A stretch of DNA of 64,000 bases. It comes from Ramlibacter sp. (GTDB lineage: Bacteria > Pseudomonadota > Gammaproteobacteria > Burkholderiales > Burkholderiaceae_C). Location of the stretch: NCBI GenBank assembly GCA_019635435.1, contig JAHBZM010000001.1:4278001-4342000 (forward strand), in the 5' to 3' direction. Both the position numbers and the translations under genes were made by a program. A model generated the notes under the pieces. That model made no database searches and was not told the DNA's origin. It saw only the letters and a list, made by a program, of their open reading frames with translations. This document shows, in pieces, positions 34,601 to 45,521 of the stretch; the stretch's first letter is position 1, and the number at the start of each line of letters is the position of its first letter.

Positions 34601-35965
34601 TCAGAAGGGCAGCTTGGGCATGCCCTTGCCGCCGCCCATGCGCTTCATCATCTTCATGAGGCCGCCGCCCTTCATCTTCTTCATCATCCCCTGCATCTGG
34701 TCAAACTCGTTGAGCAGGCGGTTGACCTCCTGAACCTGAACGCCCGCGCCGGCGGCGATGCGCCGCTTGCGGGTGGCCTTGATCAGCTCGGGCTTGCGCC
34801 GCTCCAGCGGGGTCATGCTCTGGATGATGCCTTCCTTGCGCCGCACGTCGCGCTCGGCGCGGTCCATGTCCACCTGGCCGGCCTTGGCCGCCATCTGCGC
34901 GGGCAGCTTGTCCATCAGGCTGCTGAGGCCGCCCATGCTTTTCATTTGCTGGATTTGCGAGAGAAAGTCATTCAGGTCAAAGCCCGCGCCGCTCTTGACC
35001 TTGGCCGCCAGCTTCTGGGCGGCCTCCACGTCCACGCCTGCGGTGACCTGCTCGACCAGCGCCACGATGTCGCCCATGCCCAGGATGCGCCCGGCATGGC
35101 GCTCGGCATCGAACACCTCCAGCCCGTCGATCTTTTCGCTCACGCCGGCAAACTTGATCGGCGCGCCCGTGATCTGCCGCACCGACAGCGCCGCGCCGCC
35201 GCGCGAGTCGCCGTCGGTCTTGGTCAGGATGATGCCGGTCAGCGGCAATGCTTCCTTGAAGGCCTTGGCCGTGTTGACCGCGTCCTGGCCCTGCATGGCG
35301 TCCACCACGAACAGCGTTTCCACGGGATTGAGCGCGGCGTGCAGGTCCTTGATCTCGCGCATCAGCGCTTCGTCAATCGCAAGGCGGCCGGCGGTGTCCA
35401 CCAGCAGCACATCAAAAAAGTGCTTGCGCGCGTAGTCCAGCGCGGCGCGCGCGATGTCCACCGGCTTCTGGTCGGCCGTGCTGGCAAACCATTCGGCGCC
35501 GGCCTGCGCCGTCACGGTCTTGAGCTGCTCGATGGCCGCGGGCCGGTAGACGTCGCCCGAGACCGTCAGCACCTTCTTCTTGCGCTTTTCAATCAGGTGC
35601 CTGGCCAGCTTGGCCGTGGTGGTGGTCTTGCCGGCGCCCTGCAGGCCGGCCATGAGGAGCACCGCGGGCGGCTGGGCCGCGAGGTTGATGTCGCTGACGC
35701 CCTCGCCCATGGTCGCCGCCAGCTCGCGGCTGACAATGCCCACCAGCGCCTGTCCCGGCGAGAGCGAGCCCAGCACCTCCTGGCCCAGCGCCTTGTCCTT
35801 GACGCGCGCGATGAAGTCGCGCACCACGGGCAGGGCCACGTCGGCCTCCAGCAGGGCCATGCGCACCTCGCGCAGCATGTCCTGGACATTGGCCTCGGTG
35901 ATGCGGGCCTGGCCGCGGATTTCCTTGACGAGCCGGGAGAGTTTGTCGGAGAGTGCGGAGGCCAT
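34601..35965 (-). CDS. ffh: Signal recognition particle protein Ffh
   Basis: This 454-aa GTPase of the signal recognition particle works with 4.5S RNA and FtsY to bring membrane proteins to the translocon. The N domain begins ASALSDKLSRLVKEIRGQ. The G domain has GLQGAGKTTTTAKLA, the DTAGRL loop and TKTDGDSRGGAALS. The Met-rich M domain ends MKRMGGGKGMPKLPF. I chose ATG 35965; an upstream extension would run into the ypjD promoter. It is divergent from ypjD with 55 bases between and convergent with miaB. Confidence 0.97.
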   Translation of the reverse strand: MASALSDKLSRLVKEIRGQARITEANVQDMLREVRMALLEADVALPVVRDFIARVKDKALGQEVLGSLSPGQALVGIVSRELAATMGEGVSDINLAAQPPAVLLMAGLQGAGKTTTTAKLARHLIEKRKKKVLTVSGDVYRPAAIEQLKTVTAQAGAEWFASTADQKPVDIARAALDYARKHFFDVLLVDTAGRLAIDEALMREIKDLHAALNPVETLFVVDAMQGQDAVNTAKAFKEALPLTGIILTKTDGDSRGGAALSVRQITGAPIKFAGVSEKIDGLEVFDAERHAGRILGMGDIVALVEQVTAGVDVEAAQKLAAKVKSGAGFDLNDFLSQIQQMKSMGGLSSLMDKLPAQMAAKAGQVDMDRAERDVRRKEGIIQSMTPLERRKPELIKATRKRRIAAGAGVQVQEVNRLLNEFDQMQGMMKKMKGGGLMKMMKRMGGGKGMPKLPF

Positions 35966-36020
35966 GAGAGGGGGTGGGATGTGCTCCGACACGCCGGAGC
36001 AAGGGGCTAAACTACAGAGC

Positions 36021-36824
36021 ATGATTCTAGCCAGTGCGTCCCCCGCCAGCACGGTGCTGGCGTTCGCGGCCGCCGCCGCCTACGCCGTGCCGGCCGCCGC
36101 GGCCTCGCGCCTGAGCGAACGCGCGGCCCGCGCCACGCTCTGGGTGGCTTGGCTGCTGCACGGCACGGTGCTGGCGCTGGGCCTGCTGGGCGAGGTACCG
36201 CGCTTCGGCTTTGCGCCGGCCCTGTCGGTCACCGCCTGGCTGGTGCTCACGGTGTACGCGGTTGAAAGCCGGCTGTTCCCCCAGCTGCAGGCACGCTGGG
36301 CGCTGGCCGGGCTGGGCGCGGCGGCCGTGCTGCTGGCCATTGCCTTTCCCGGGGCACCGCTGCATGTGAGCGCGTCGCCCTGGCTGCCGCTGCACTGGGC
36401 CCTGGGCATTGCCTCTTACGGCCTGTTCGCGGCGGCCGTGGTCCATGCCTGGCTCATGACCCGCGCCGAGAAGGACATCCGGCAGGCCGCCGACCCGCAC
36501 AGCGGCATGCCGCTGCTGACGCTGGAGCGGCTGACCTTCCGCTTCGTCAAGGCCGGCTTTGTGCTGCTGTCGGCCACGCTGCTGGCCGGCCTGCTGTTCA
36601 GTGAACAGCTCTATGGCGCCGGCCGGGCCTGGAAATGGGACCACAAGACCATCTTTTCCCTGCTGTCGTGGTTCGCGTTTGCGGTGCTGCTGCTGGGCAG
36701 GGCACGTTTTGGCTGGCGTGGGCGCAAGGCGGTGCGGGTGCTGTACGCCGGCGCCCTGCTGCTGCTGCTGGCCTATGTGGGTTCGCGCTTTGTGCTGGAA
36801 GTGATCCTGGGCCGCGTCGCATGA
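36021..36824 (+). CDS. ypjD: YpjD/CcsA-like inner membrane protein
   Basis: This 267-aa polytopic protein has about eight membrane helices and belongs to the CcsA/CcmC/HemX haem-handling superfamily. The core reads LPLHWALGIASYGLFAAAVVHAW and the conserved end WKWDHKTIFSLLSWFAFAVLLLG. Conserved His residues in LHWALG and DHKT may contact haem, but role is not proven. In proteobacteria it usually lies next to ffh, as here. Its stop overlaps the next small gene by ATGA. Confidence 0.87.
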   Translation: MILASASPASTVLAFAAAAAYAVPAAAASRLSERAARATLWVAWLLHGTVLALGLLGEVPRFGFAPALSVTAWLVLTVYAVESRLFPQLQARWALAGLGAAAVLLAIAFPGAPLHVSASPWLPLHWALGIASYGLFAAAVVHAWLMTRAEKDIRQAADPHSGMPLLTLERLTFRFVKAGFVLLSATLLAGLLFSEQLYGAGRAWKWDHKTIFSLLSWFAFAVLLLGRARFGWRGRKAVRVLYAGALLLLLAYVGSRFVLEVILGRVA

Positions 36825-37060
36825 AATTCGTTCTCGTCTTGTTGGTGATCGTGGTGGCGGTCTTCGTCTGGCGCGGCAACCGCCGCGACGACGCGCGCGA
36901 GCGCGGCGCCGCGCGCGGCCGCCGCGGCTCGGCACTGGCGCCACCGCAGGACATGGTGAGCTGCCCGGTCTGCGCCGTGCACCTGCCACGCGCCGAAGCC
37001 AGCCCCGGCAGGCGCGGCCTGTATTGCGGCGACGACCACCGCCGGCAAGCCGAGGGCTGA
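36821..37060 (+). CDS. PP0621-family small protein with Cys motif
   Basis: This 79-aa protein starts with one membrane helix (MKFVLVLLVIVVAVFVWRGN), continues with a basic Arg-rich stretch and ends with CPVCAVHLPRAEA ... GLYCGDDHRR, a CxxC-x(n)-C zinc-ribbon-like pattern. It is known as a family of unknown function next to pilS in proteobacteria. The ATG overlaps the ypjD stop. Next comes pilS after 13 bp; the three genes are likely one transcript. Confidence 0.85.
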   Translation: MKFVLVLLVIVVAVFVWRGNRRDDARERGAARGRRGSALAPPQDMVSCPVCAVHLPRAEASPGRRGLYCGDDHRRQAEG

Positions 37061-37073
37061 GGCCACGCCTTCC

Positions 37074-38785
37074 ATGGCAGAAGACACCAGCCCTCTTGCC
37101 TCGTGGTTCGGCCTGCGGGAACTGACCCTCGAGGACTCGGCCTTCGTGCGCCTGTGGCGCGGCTTCATGACGGCCCGCGTCATGATCGCCCTGGTGCTGC
37201 TGACCCTGCTGGGCGCCCTGTATGCCATCGCCTCGGCGCCGGTCGAGGGCTGGCTCATCGTGATGTGCGGCAGCTACCTCGCCGCGGCGCTGGCGGTGCG
37301 CGCCCTGGCCAGCCCGCGCATCCAGGGTCATGCCTTCGACGCCCAGTGGGTGTCCACCATCGGCGTGGACCTGCTGGTGTTTGCCACCCTGCAGTTCCTG
37401 CAGGCCGGCGGCATCAGCTACAACCCCCTGTTCGCCCTGCCCCTGCTGCTGGCATCGGTGCTGGGCTCGCTGCTGCTGGCGCTGGGCACGGCGGCCGGCA
37501 TCACGCTGCTGCTGCTGGTCGATGCCTGGCTGGCCTCGCTGCATGGCGAGGCCGCTTCGCGGTTTTTCCAGGCCGGCCTGACGGGCACGGGCTTCTTCAT
37601 CGTGGCCTTGCTGGCCAACCAGCTGGCGACCCGGCTGGTGCGCGAGGAACAGCGCGCGCGCCAGAGCCAGCAGGCGGCGCGCGTGCAGATCGAGGTCAAT
37701 GAACTGGTGATCGAGGCGCTGGCAGACGGCGTGCTGGTGGTGGATGACAACGGCATCGTGCGCGCGGCCAACCCGGCGGCGCACGGGTTGCTGGGCCCCG
37801 GCGCGACGCGGCGCACCACGCCGTTCGTGCTGGCGGCCGAGCCTGCCTGGCATCCGCTGGTGGAACTCGCGCGGCTCACCTTCCTGCAACGCACCACCCA
37901 GATCCGCGACGTCGACATCAGCGAGGCGGCGTTGGGGGCCCGCCGCATCCATGTGCGCACCCGCCTCACCGCCACCCACGATGCCGCCGCCGAGAGCCTG
38001 TGCGTGATGTTCCTTGAGGACCTGCGCGAGATGGAGGCCCGGCTGCGGACCGAGAAGCTCGCGGCCATGGGCCGCATGTCGGCAGCCGTGGCCCACGAGA
38101 TCCGCAACCCGCTGGCCGCCATCACCCAGGCCAATGCACTGCTGGATGAAGACCTGAGCCAGCCGGGCCACAAGCAGCTGACGCTGATGGTGCGGCAGAA
38201 TGCCCAGCGCCTGGCCCAGATCGTCGAGGAGATATTGAACCTCTCGCGGGTTCAGCACGAAGGCATGGTCCGCAGTTCTCCGCTGCTGGATCTCGATACC
38301 GCCGTCCATGCGACCTGCACCGACTGGGGCTCGCAGACCGGCTGCGGTGGGCGGCTGCAGGTTGACCTGCAAGGCGGCGGCCAGCAGGTCGCCTTCGAGT
38401 CCGATCACCTGCGCCGGGTTCTGGTCAACCTGCTGGACAACGCACTGCGCTACGCCAGCGCGCAAGCCGGATCAATTCGGGTCTCGACCGAGACCACCGC
38501 GACCGGCCAGGCCGGCCTGCGGGTCTGGAGCGATGGGGCCCCGCTGGAGCAAACCGTGCAGCGCCACCTGTTCGAACCCTTCTTCTCGTCGGAAAGCCGC
38601 TCCAGCGGGCTGGGCCTGTACATCTGCCGCGAGCTGTGCGAGCGCCATGGGGCGCAGATTGGCTACCGGCGCGCCGGGCGGGGCACCGCCGGTCCGGGCG
38701 CCGAGGGCAATGAATTCTTCGTGACCTTCCGGCAGCGGCCGCCTTCGGCTTCCTCATCCGCGAGGTTTGACACAATACCCGCCTG

Positions 38786-38786
<1 letters not shown>
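37074..38786 (+). CDS. pilS: Sensor histidine kinase PilS
   Basis: This 570-aa membrane kinase pairs with PilR to control pilin (pilA) transcription. About six membrane helices lie in residues 28-190, then a PAS-like region around 205-320, a HisKA domain with the phosphoacceptor His in MSAAVAHEIRNPLAAITQAN, and an HATPase domain with NLLDNALRYAS. The G1 box is SDGAPLEQ rather than DxGxG, while the FEPFFSSESRSSGLGLYICREL end is intact. Such a change may be normal for betaproteobacterial PilS. pilS and pilR overlap by one base. Confidence 0.94.
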
Positions 38787-40235
<1,449 letters not shown>

Positions 40236-40246
<11 letters not shown>

Positions 40247-40844
40247 ACCCCATGGCGCCAGCGCGCTGTGGCGCGCCGGCTGGTATGCCCATGCACGCCA
40301 GCTGCGGTCGCCGAACTTCGGGGCGCGCCCCACTCCGGCGCAGGTGGACCTGATCGTGCTGCATTCCATCAGCCTGCCGCCGGGCCAGTATGGCGGCCCC
40401 GAGGTGCAGCAGTTGTTCACCAACACGCTTAACTGGGATGCGCACCCGTATTTCGGGCAGATCCGCGGGGCCGAGGTCTCCGCGCATTTCTACATCCGCC
40501 GCAACGGCGAGCTCTGGCAGTTTGTGAGTTGCGACGACCGTGCCTGGCATGCCGGTGCATCAAGCTACCGCGGGCGCGGCAACTGCAACGATGACTCGGT
40601 CGGCATCGAGCTGGAAGGGCTGGAGGGCGGCCCGTTCGAGGACCCGCAATACGAAAGCCTGGCCGGCCTGTGCGCCGCGCTGGCCCAGCATTACCCCGTG
40701 GCCCATGTCGCCGGCCATGAACACATTGCCCCCGGACGCAAGCACGATCCCGGGCGCGGCTTCGACTGGCCGCGCCTGCAACGCGCCTTGGCCTGGCCCG
40801 CTCAGTACTTTCCCTTGGAGACCCTGCCACTTCGCGGTGCATGA
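40236..40844 (+). CDS. ampD: 1,6-anhydro-N-acetylmuramyl-L-alanine amidase AmpD
   Basis: This 202-aa zinc amidase recycles peptidoglycan in the cytoplasm. The amidase_2 fold shows VDLIVLHSISLPPGQYGG with the first His, HFYIRRNGELWQFV, GRGNCNDDSVGIELEG with the catalytic Glu, and AGHEHIAPGRKHDPGRGFDW, which holds the second His and Asp zinc ligands. The ATG at 40236 overlaps the last 11 bases of pilR; the frame is also open upstream, but no family sequence starts there. In many bacteria AmpD loss raises AmpC lactamase; whether that applies here is unknown. Confidence 0.96.
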
Positions 40845-40894
40845 GGCTCGCCGGGACGCCGGAATGCACCTGTTCGTGCAGTGTTTTTCACAGG

Positions 40895-40910
40895 CAGACG
40901 TAAGCGTCTG
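40895..40910 (+). other. Small hairpin after ampD
   Basis: CAGACG and CGTCTG pair around TAAG, 50 bases after the ampD stop and 14 bases before the first NrdR box. There is no T-run, so it is only a weak terminator candidate. Confidence 0.4.
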
Positions 40911-40923
40911 TATCGGTCGCAGT

Positions 40924-40971
40924 ACACTACCCGTAGTGGCTTGAATTCACATCAGACCCTAGATATAGTGT
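40924..40971 (+). promoter_or_regulatory. nrdA promoter with two NrdR boxes
   Basis: Box 1 ACACTACCCGTAGTGG (40924-40939) and box 2 ACCCTAGATATAGTGT (40956-40971) match the NrdR palindrome (about ACACWATATATWGTGT) and start 32 bases apart, near three helical turns, as described for other NrdR promoters. Between them lie TTGAAT (40941-40946) and, 17 bases on, TATAGT (40964-40969), so box 2 covers the -10 and box 1 abuts the -35. Repression by NrdR when dATP is high is the expected outcome. Confidence 0.88.
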
Positions 40972-41070
40972 GTCCCGTTGCGCTGTCACTTCAGCCGGGA
41001 CACCCCCGGGGCTTCGCCCGCCGAGCCCGCCCCGACCATCCACACAATAACTGCGAAAGAAGAGGAAACA

Positions 41071-43977
41071 ATGCAAGTTGCCTTGAGTACCCCGTCCACA
41101 ACAAGCACCAACGCCCCTGTCGCCCAGAAGTCCGGCCAGACCGGCTCGACTGCCGCCAACCCGCTTGCCAATTACCAGATCATCCGCCGCAACGGCGCGG
41201 TGGTCCCGTTCGAGCCCAACAAGATCGCCATTGCGATGATGAAGGCCTTCCTGGCCGTGCATGGCACCCAGGGCGCGGCCTCGGCCAGCGTGCGCGAGAC
41301 AGTGGACAGCCTGACCCAGCAGGTGATCCGCGCCATGGTGCGCTCGCGTCCGGGCGGCGGCACCTTCCACATTGAAGACGTGCAGGACCAGGTCGAACTG
41401 GGCCTGATGCGCGGCGGCCACCATGAAATCGCCCGCGCCTATGTGCTGTACCGCGAGCGCCGCACCCAGGAGCGCGCCCGGCAAACCGTGCAGGACGCGC
41501 CCAAGGCGCCGGCCCTGCATGTGCTTGACGGCGGCCAGCGCGTGGCGCTGGACCTGGACCAGCTCAAGGCGCTCATCGAGTCGGCCTGCGCGGGCCTGGA
41601 CGCCGACATCCGGCCCGACCCCATCGTGGCCGAGACCATGCGCAACCTCTATGACGGCGTGCCGATGGACGAGGTCTACAAGGCCTCCATCCTGGCCGCG
41701 CGCACGCTCATCGAAAAAGACCCCGACTACACCTACGCCACCGCGCGGCTCTTGCTGCACACCATCTTCAAGGAAGTGATCGGCCGCGACGTGGCCCCCG
41801 CCGACATGGCGCAGGCCTATGCCGACTACTTCCCCGGCTTCATCAAGAAGGGCGTCGACAACGAACTGCTCGACGAGCGCCTGCAACAGTACGACCTGGC
41901 CCGCCTGGGCGCCGCGCTCAAGGCCGAGCGCGACCTCAAGTTTGACTACCTCGGCCTGCAGACCCTGTACGACCGCTACTTCCTGCACGTGCGCAAGACC
42001 CGCATCGAGCTGCCCCAGGCCTTCTTCATGCGCGTGGCCATGGGCCTGGCGCTCAACGAGATCGACCGCGAGGCGCGCGCCATCGAGTTCTATGAAGTGC
42101 TGTCGAGCTTCGACTTCATGTCCAGCACGCCCACGCTGTTCAACAGCGGCACGCTGCGCTCTCAGCTGTCCAGCTGCTACCTGACCACGGTGCCTGACGA
42201 CCTGGACGGCATCTACGAGTCCATCAAGGAAAACGCCCTGCTGTCCAAGTTCGCGGGCGGCCTGGGCAACGACTGGACCCGCGTGCGCGCGCTCGGCTCG
42301 CACATCAAGGGCACCAACGGCGAGTCCCAGGGCGTGGTGCCGTTCCTCAAGGTCGTGAACGACACCGCCGTTGCGGTCAACCAGGGCGGCAAGCGCAAGG
42401 GCGCGGTCTGCACCTACCTGGAATCCTGGCACCTGGACATGGAGGAGTTCCTGGAGCTGCGCAAGAACACCGGCGACGACCGCCGGCGCACGCACGACAT
42501 GAACACCGCCAACTGGATCCCCGACCTGTTCATGCGCCGTGTCATGGAAAAGGGCGAGTGGACGCTGTTCTCGCCGTCCAACGTTCCCGACCTGCACGAC
42601 CTGTTCGGCGCCGACTTCGAGAAAGCCTATGTCGCCTACGAGGAAAAGGCCCGGCGCGGCGAGATCAAGCCGAGCAAGACGGTGCAGGCCGCCGACCTGT
42701 GGCGCAAGATGCTCACCATGCTGTTCGAGACCGGCCATCCCTGGATCACCTTCAAGGATGCCTGCAACGTCCGTTCGCCGCAGCAGCATGCCGGCGTGGT
42801 GCACTCCTCCAACCTGTGCACCGAGATCACGCTGAACACCAGCGACACCGAGACCGCGGTGTGCAACCTGGGCTCGGTCAACCTGCCGCAGCACCTGAAG
42901 GACGGCCAGATCGACCACGACAAGCTCAAGAAAACCGTCACCACGGCGATGCGCATGCTCGACAACGTGATCGACATCAACTACTACGCGGTCAAGAAGG
43001 CGCGCGACTCCAACATGCGCCACCGCCCCGTGGGCCTGGGCGTGATGGGCTTCCAGGACGCGCTGTATGAACTGCGCGTGCCCTACGCCTCCGAGCAGGC
43101 CGTCGAGTTTGCCGACCGGTCGATGGAAGCCATCTGCTACCACGCCTACTGGGCCTCCACCGAGCTGGCCCGCGAGCGCGGCAAGTACTCCAGCTACAAG
43201 GGCTCGCTGTGGGACAAGGGCATCCTGCCCCTGGACACGCTCAACCTGCTGGAGCAGGCGCGTGGCGGCTATGTGGAAGTCGACAAGACCGCCACGCTCG
43301 ACTGGGACGCCCTGCGCCAGAAGATCAAGACCGATGGCATGCGCAACTCCAACTGCGTGGCCATCGCGCCCACGGCCACCATCTCCAACATCATTGGGGT
43401 GGACGCCTCGATCGAGCCCTGCTTCGGCAACCTCTCCGTCAAGTCCAACCTGTCGGGCGAGTTCACCATCATCAACCACTACCTCGTGCGCGACCTCAAG
43501 CGCCTGGGCCTGTGGGACGACGTGATGGTCATGGACCTCAAGCACTTTGACGGTTCGCTGCGCCCCATCGACCGCGTGCCGCAGGACGTCAAGGCCCTGT
43601 ACGCCACCGCGTTCGAGGTGGAGACCACCTGGCTGGTCGAGGCCGCCGCGCGCCGCCAGAAGTGGATCGACCAGGCCCAGTCGCTGAACATCTACATGGC
43701 CGGCGTGTCGGGCAAGAAGCTCGATGACACCTACAAGCTCGCCTGGCTGCGCGGCCTGAAGACCACCTACTACCTTCGCACCATCAGCGCCACGCAAACC
43801 GAGAAGTCCACCGTCACCTCGGGCCGCCTCAACGCCGTGTCATCGGGCGCGGCTTCGGGTGGCATGAGCGCGCTCGACGCGGCCGCTGCCGCGGCGCAGG
43901 CGCAGATGAATGCAACGCCCGCCACCGACATCAAGTTCTGCGCGATCGACGATCCGACCTGCGAGGCCTGCCAGTAA
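41071..43977 (+). CDS. nrdA: Class Ia ribonucleoside-diphosphate reductase alpha subunit
   Basis: This 968-aa subunit reduces ribonucleotides for DNA synthesis. The ATP-cone lies near residues 35-130 (IRRNGAVVPFEPNKIAIAMMKAF) and a second, weaker cone-like domain follows near 150-235. The catalytic barrel has the active-site Cys/Asn/Glu region SNLCTEITLNTSDTETAVCNLGSVNL, then NSNCVAIAPTATISNI. The C-terminal swinging tail ends IKFCAIDDPTCEACQ, with the redox Cys pair. It is longer than E. coli NrdA (761 aa) because of the N-terminal part. The AGAGGAAA ribosome site precedes ATG. Expression is from the NrdR-type promoter. Confidence 0.96.
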   Translation: MQVALSTPSTTSTNAPVAQKSGQTGSTAANPLANYQIIRRNGAVVPFEPNKIAIAMMKAFLAVHGTQGAASASVRETVDSLTQQVIRAMVRSRPGGGTFHIEDVQDQVELGLMRGGHHEIARAYVLYRERRTQERARQTVQDAPKAPALHVLDGGQRVALDLDQLKALIESACAGLDADIRPDPIVAETMRNLYDGVPMDEVYKASILAARTLIEKDPDYTYATARLLLHTIFKEVIGRDVAPADMAQAYADYFPGFIKKGVDNELLDERLQQYDLARLGAALKAERDLKFDYLGLQTLYDRYFLHVRKTRIELPQAFFMRVAMGLALNEIDREARAIEFYEVLSSFDFMSSTPTLFNSGTLRSQLSSCYLTTVPDDLDGIYESIKENALLSKFAGGLGNDWTRVRALGSHIKGTNGESQGVVPFLKVVNDTAVAVNQGGKRKGAVCTYLESWHLDMEEFLELRKNTGDDRRRTHDMNTANWIPDLFMRRVMEKGEWTLFSPSNVPDLHDLFGADFEKAYVAYEEKARRGEIKPSKTVQAADLWRKMLTMLFETGHPWITFKDACNVRSPQQHAGVVHSSNLCTEITLNTSDTETAVCNLGSVNLPQHLKDGQIDHDKLKKTVTTAMRMLDNVIDINYYAVKKARDSNMRHRPVGLGVMGFQDALYELRVPYASEQAVEFADRSMEAICYHAYWASTELARERGKYSSYKGSLWDKGILPLDTLNLLEQARGGYVEVDKTATLDWDALRQKIKTDGMRNSNCVAIAPTATISNIIGVDASIEPCFGNLSVKSNLSGEFTIINHYLVRDLKRLGLWDDVMVMDLKHFDGSLRPIDRVPQDVKALYATAFEVETTWLVEAAARRQKWIDQAQSLNIYMAGVSGKKLDDTYKLAWLRGLKTTYYLRTISATQTEKSTVTSGRLNAVSSGAASGGMSALDAAAAAAQAQMNATPATDIKFCAIDDPTCEACQ

Positions 43978-44024
43978 GTGCGGTCTTGTCCGACAAAGTG
44001 TCGATGCAATAGAGCAACACAATA

Positions 44025-44068
44025 GATCAGCGATGTGAATGAACACTTTTCATTTCGCATCGCTGATC
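44025..44068 (+). other. Long hairpin between nrdA and nrdB
   Basis: GATCAGCGATG (44025-44035) and CATCGCTGATC (44058-44068) form an 11-bp perfect stem, with AATGA/TCATT (44038-44042 and 44050-44054) extending it inside, and a 7-base loop. No T-run follows. It ends 25 bases before the nrdB ATG, so it may set nrdA:nrdB mRNA stability or ratio. Confidence 0.75.
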
Positions 44069-44093
44069 ACATAATTCACGCATTGGAAAACTT

Positions 44094-45317
44094 ATGTTGA
44101 CCTGGGACGAAGAAGTCAAGCCCTCATCGCCAACAACACTGCACAGCGGTTCACCCGGCAACCGTGCGGTGGAATCATCACCTCTTTCGCAAGCCTCCGC
44201 GGTCCGCCAGCCCGCCGTGCGCACGCTGGATGATGGCGCCGTGATGCCGCAGCCTGCAGCCGCTGCAGCCACGCCCGTGGCCGCCAAACCCGCCGTGCAA
44301 CGCCGCGTCAACGCGGCTGACAAGCGCATCATCAACGGCCAGACCGACGTCAACCAGCTGGTGCCGTTCAAGTACAAGTGGGCCTGGGAAAAATACCTCG
44401 CCACCTGCGCCAACCACTGGATGCCGCAAGAGGTCAACATGACGCGCGACATCGCGCTGTGGAAAGACCCCAACGGCCTGACCGAGGACGAGCGCCGCAT
44501 CGTCAAGCGCAACCTCGGCTTCTTCGTGACGGCCGACTCGCTGGCCGCCAACAACATCGTGCTGGGCACCTACCGCCACATCACGGCGCCCGAGTGCCGC
44601 CAGTTCCTGCTGCGCCAGGCCTTCGAGGAAGCCATCCACACCCACGCCTACCAGTACATCGTCGAGTCGCTGGGCCTGGACGAGAGCGAGATCTTCAACG
44701 CCTACAACGAGGTGCAGTCGATCCGCGACAAGGACGAGTTCCTGATCCCCTTCATCGAGGCGATCATGAACCCCAACTTCCACACCGGCACGCCCGAGAC
44801 CGACCAGACCCTGCTCAAGTCGCTGATCGTCTTCGCCTGCCTCATGGAAGGCCTGTTCTTCTACGTCGGCTTCACGCAGATCCTCGCGCTGGGCCGCCAG
44901 AACAAGATGACCGGCGCCGCCGAGCAGTACCAGTACATCCTGCGCGACGAGTCCATGCACTGCAACTTCGGCATCGACCTGATCAACCAGCTCAAGCTCG
45001 AGAACCCGCACCTGTGGACGGCTGAATTCAAGAACGAGATCAAGGCCCTGTTCCACAAGGCGGTCGAACTCGAATACAAATACGCCGAGGACACCATGCC
45101 GCGCGGCGTGCTTGGCATGAATGCCTCCATGTTCAAGGGCTACCTGCGCTACATCGCGAACCGTCGCGCCACGCAGATCGGCCTGGAGGAGCTCTTCCCG
45201 AACGAGACCAATCCGTTCCCCTGGATGAGCGAAATGATTGACCTGAAGAAAGAGCGCAACTTCTTCGAAACCCGCGTGATTGAGTACCAGTCGGGTGGCG
45301 CGCTTTCCTGGGACTGA
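44094..45317 (+). CDS. nrdB: Class Ia ribonucleoside-diphosphate reductase beta subunit
   Basis: This 407-aa subunit houses the diiron centre and tyrosyl radical. Ligand and radical regions are FFVTADSLAANNI (Asp), LRQAFEEAIHTHAYQYIVESLGL (Glu, His and radical Tyr), IVFACLMEGLFFYVGFTQ (second helix with Glu) and YILRDESMHCNFGIDLI (Glu and His). An N-terminal extension of about 70 residues, rich in Ala/Pro (PAVRTLDDGAVMPQPAAAAA), has no match to E. coli NrdB. The C-terminal end SGGALSWD lacks no obvious interaction residues. It lies 116 bp after nrdA, with a hairpin between. Confidence 0.96.
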   Translation: MLTWDEEVKPSSPTTLHSGSPGNRAVESSPLSQASAVRQPAVRTLDDGAVMPQPAAAAATPVAAKPAVQRRVNAADKRIINGQTDVNQLVPFKYKWAWEKYLATCANHWMPQEVNMTRDIALWKDPNGLTEDERRIVKRNLGFFVTADSLAANNIVLGTYRHITAPECRQFLLRQAFEEAIHTHAYQYIVESLGLDESEIFNAYNEVQSIRDKDEFLIPFIEAIMNPNFHTGTPETDQTLLKSLIVFACLMEGLFFYVGFTQILALGRQNKMTGAAEQYQYILRDESMHCNFGIDLINQLKLENPHLWTAEFKNEIKALFHKAVELEYKYAEDTMPRGVLGMNASMFKGYLRYIANRRATQIGLEELFPNETNPFPWMSEMIDLKKERNFFETRVIEYQSGGALSWD

Positions 45318-45521
45318 GCATCAATGCGAATGCTTTAAGACAACTGCGATGAGCTTGAGATTCGCCCGTGCTGACAACCTGGCCACAGAGCCCGGTGCGG
45401 TGCGGGCCACGGTGTTCATGAGGCTGGGCGCAAGACCCAACCCCATGGATCGCTTCGTGCCCCCAACAGGCATGGAGTGCTTCTTTGGTTGATGTTGATC
45501 AACTTGATTAGGAGAATGAAA

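Noticed and set aside
36027..38465. An 812-codon minus-strand frame across ypjD and pilS
   Set aside because: Antisense to genes with clear family motifs; Gln/Arg/Gly-rich product without any domain.
40927..43797. A 956-codon open frame on the minus strand across nrdA
   Set aside because: It is the mirror frame of a strongly conserved nrdA; its translation is Val/Leu/Gly/His-rich with no domain. High GC makes such frames common.
45350..45492. Small plus-strand frame between nrdB and the H1-like gene
   Set aside because: No ribosome site, no recognisable sequence, and it overlaps the likely promoter of the H1-like gene. The 204-base gap holds only a GTTGATCAAC palindrome (45494-45503) of unclear meaning.
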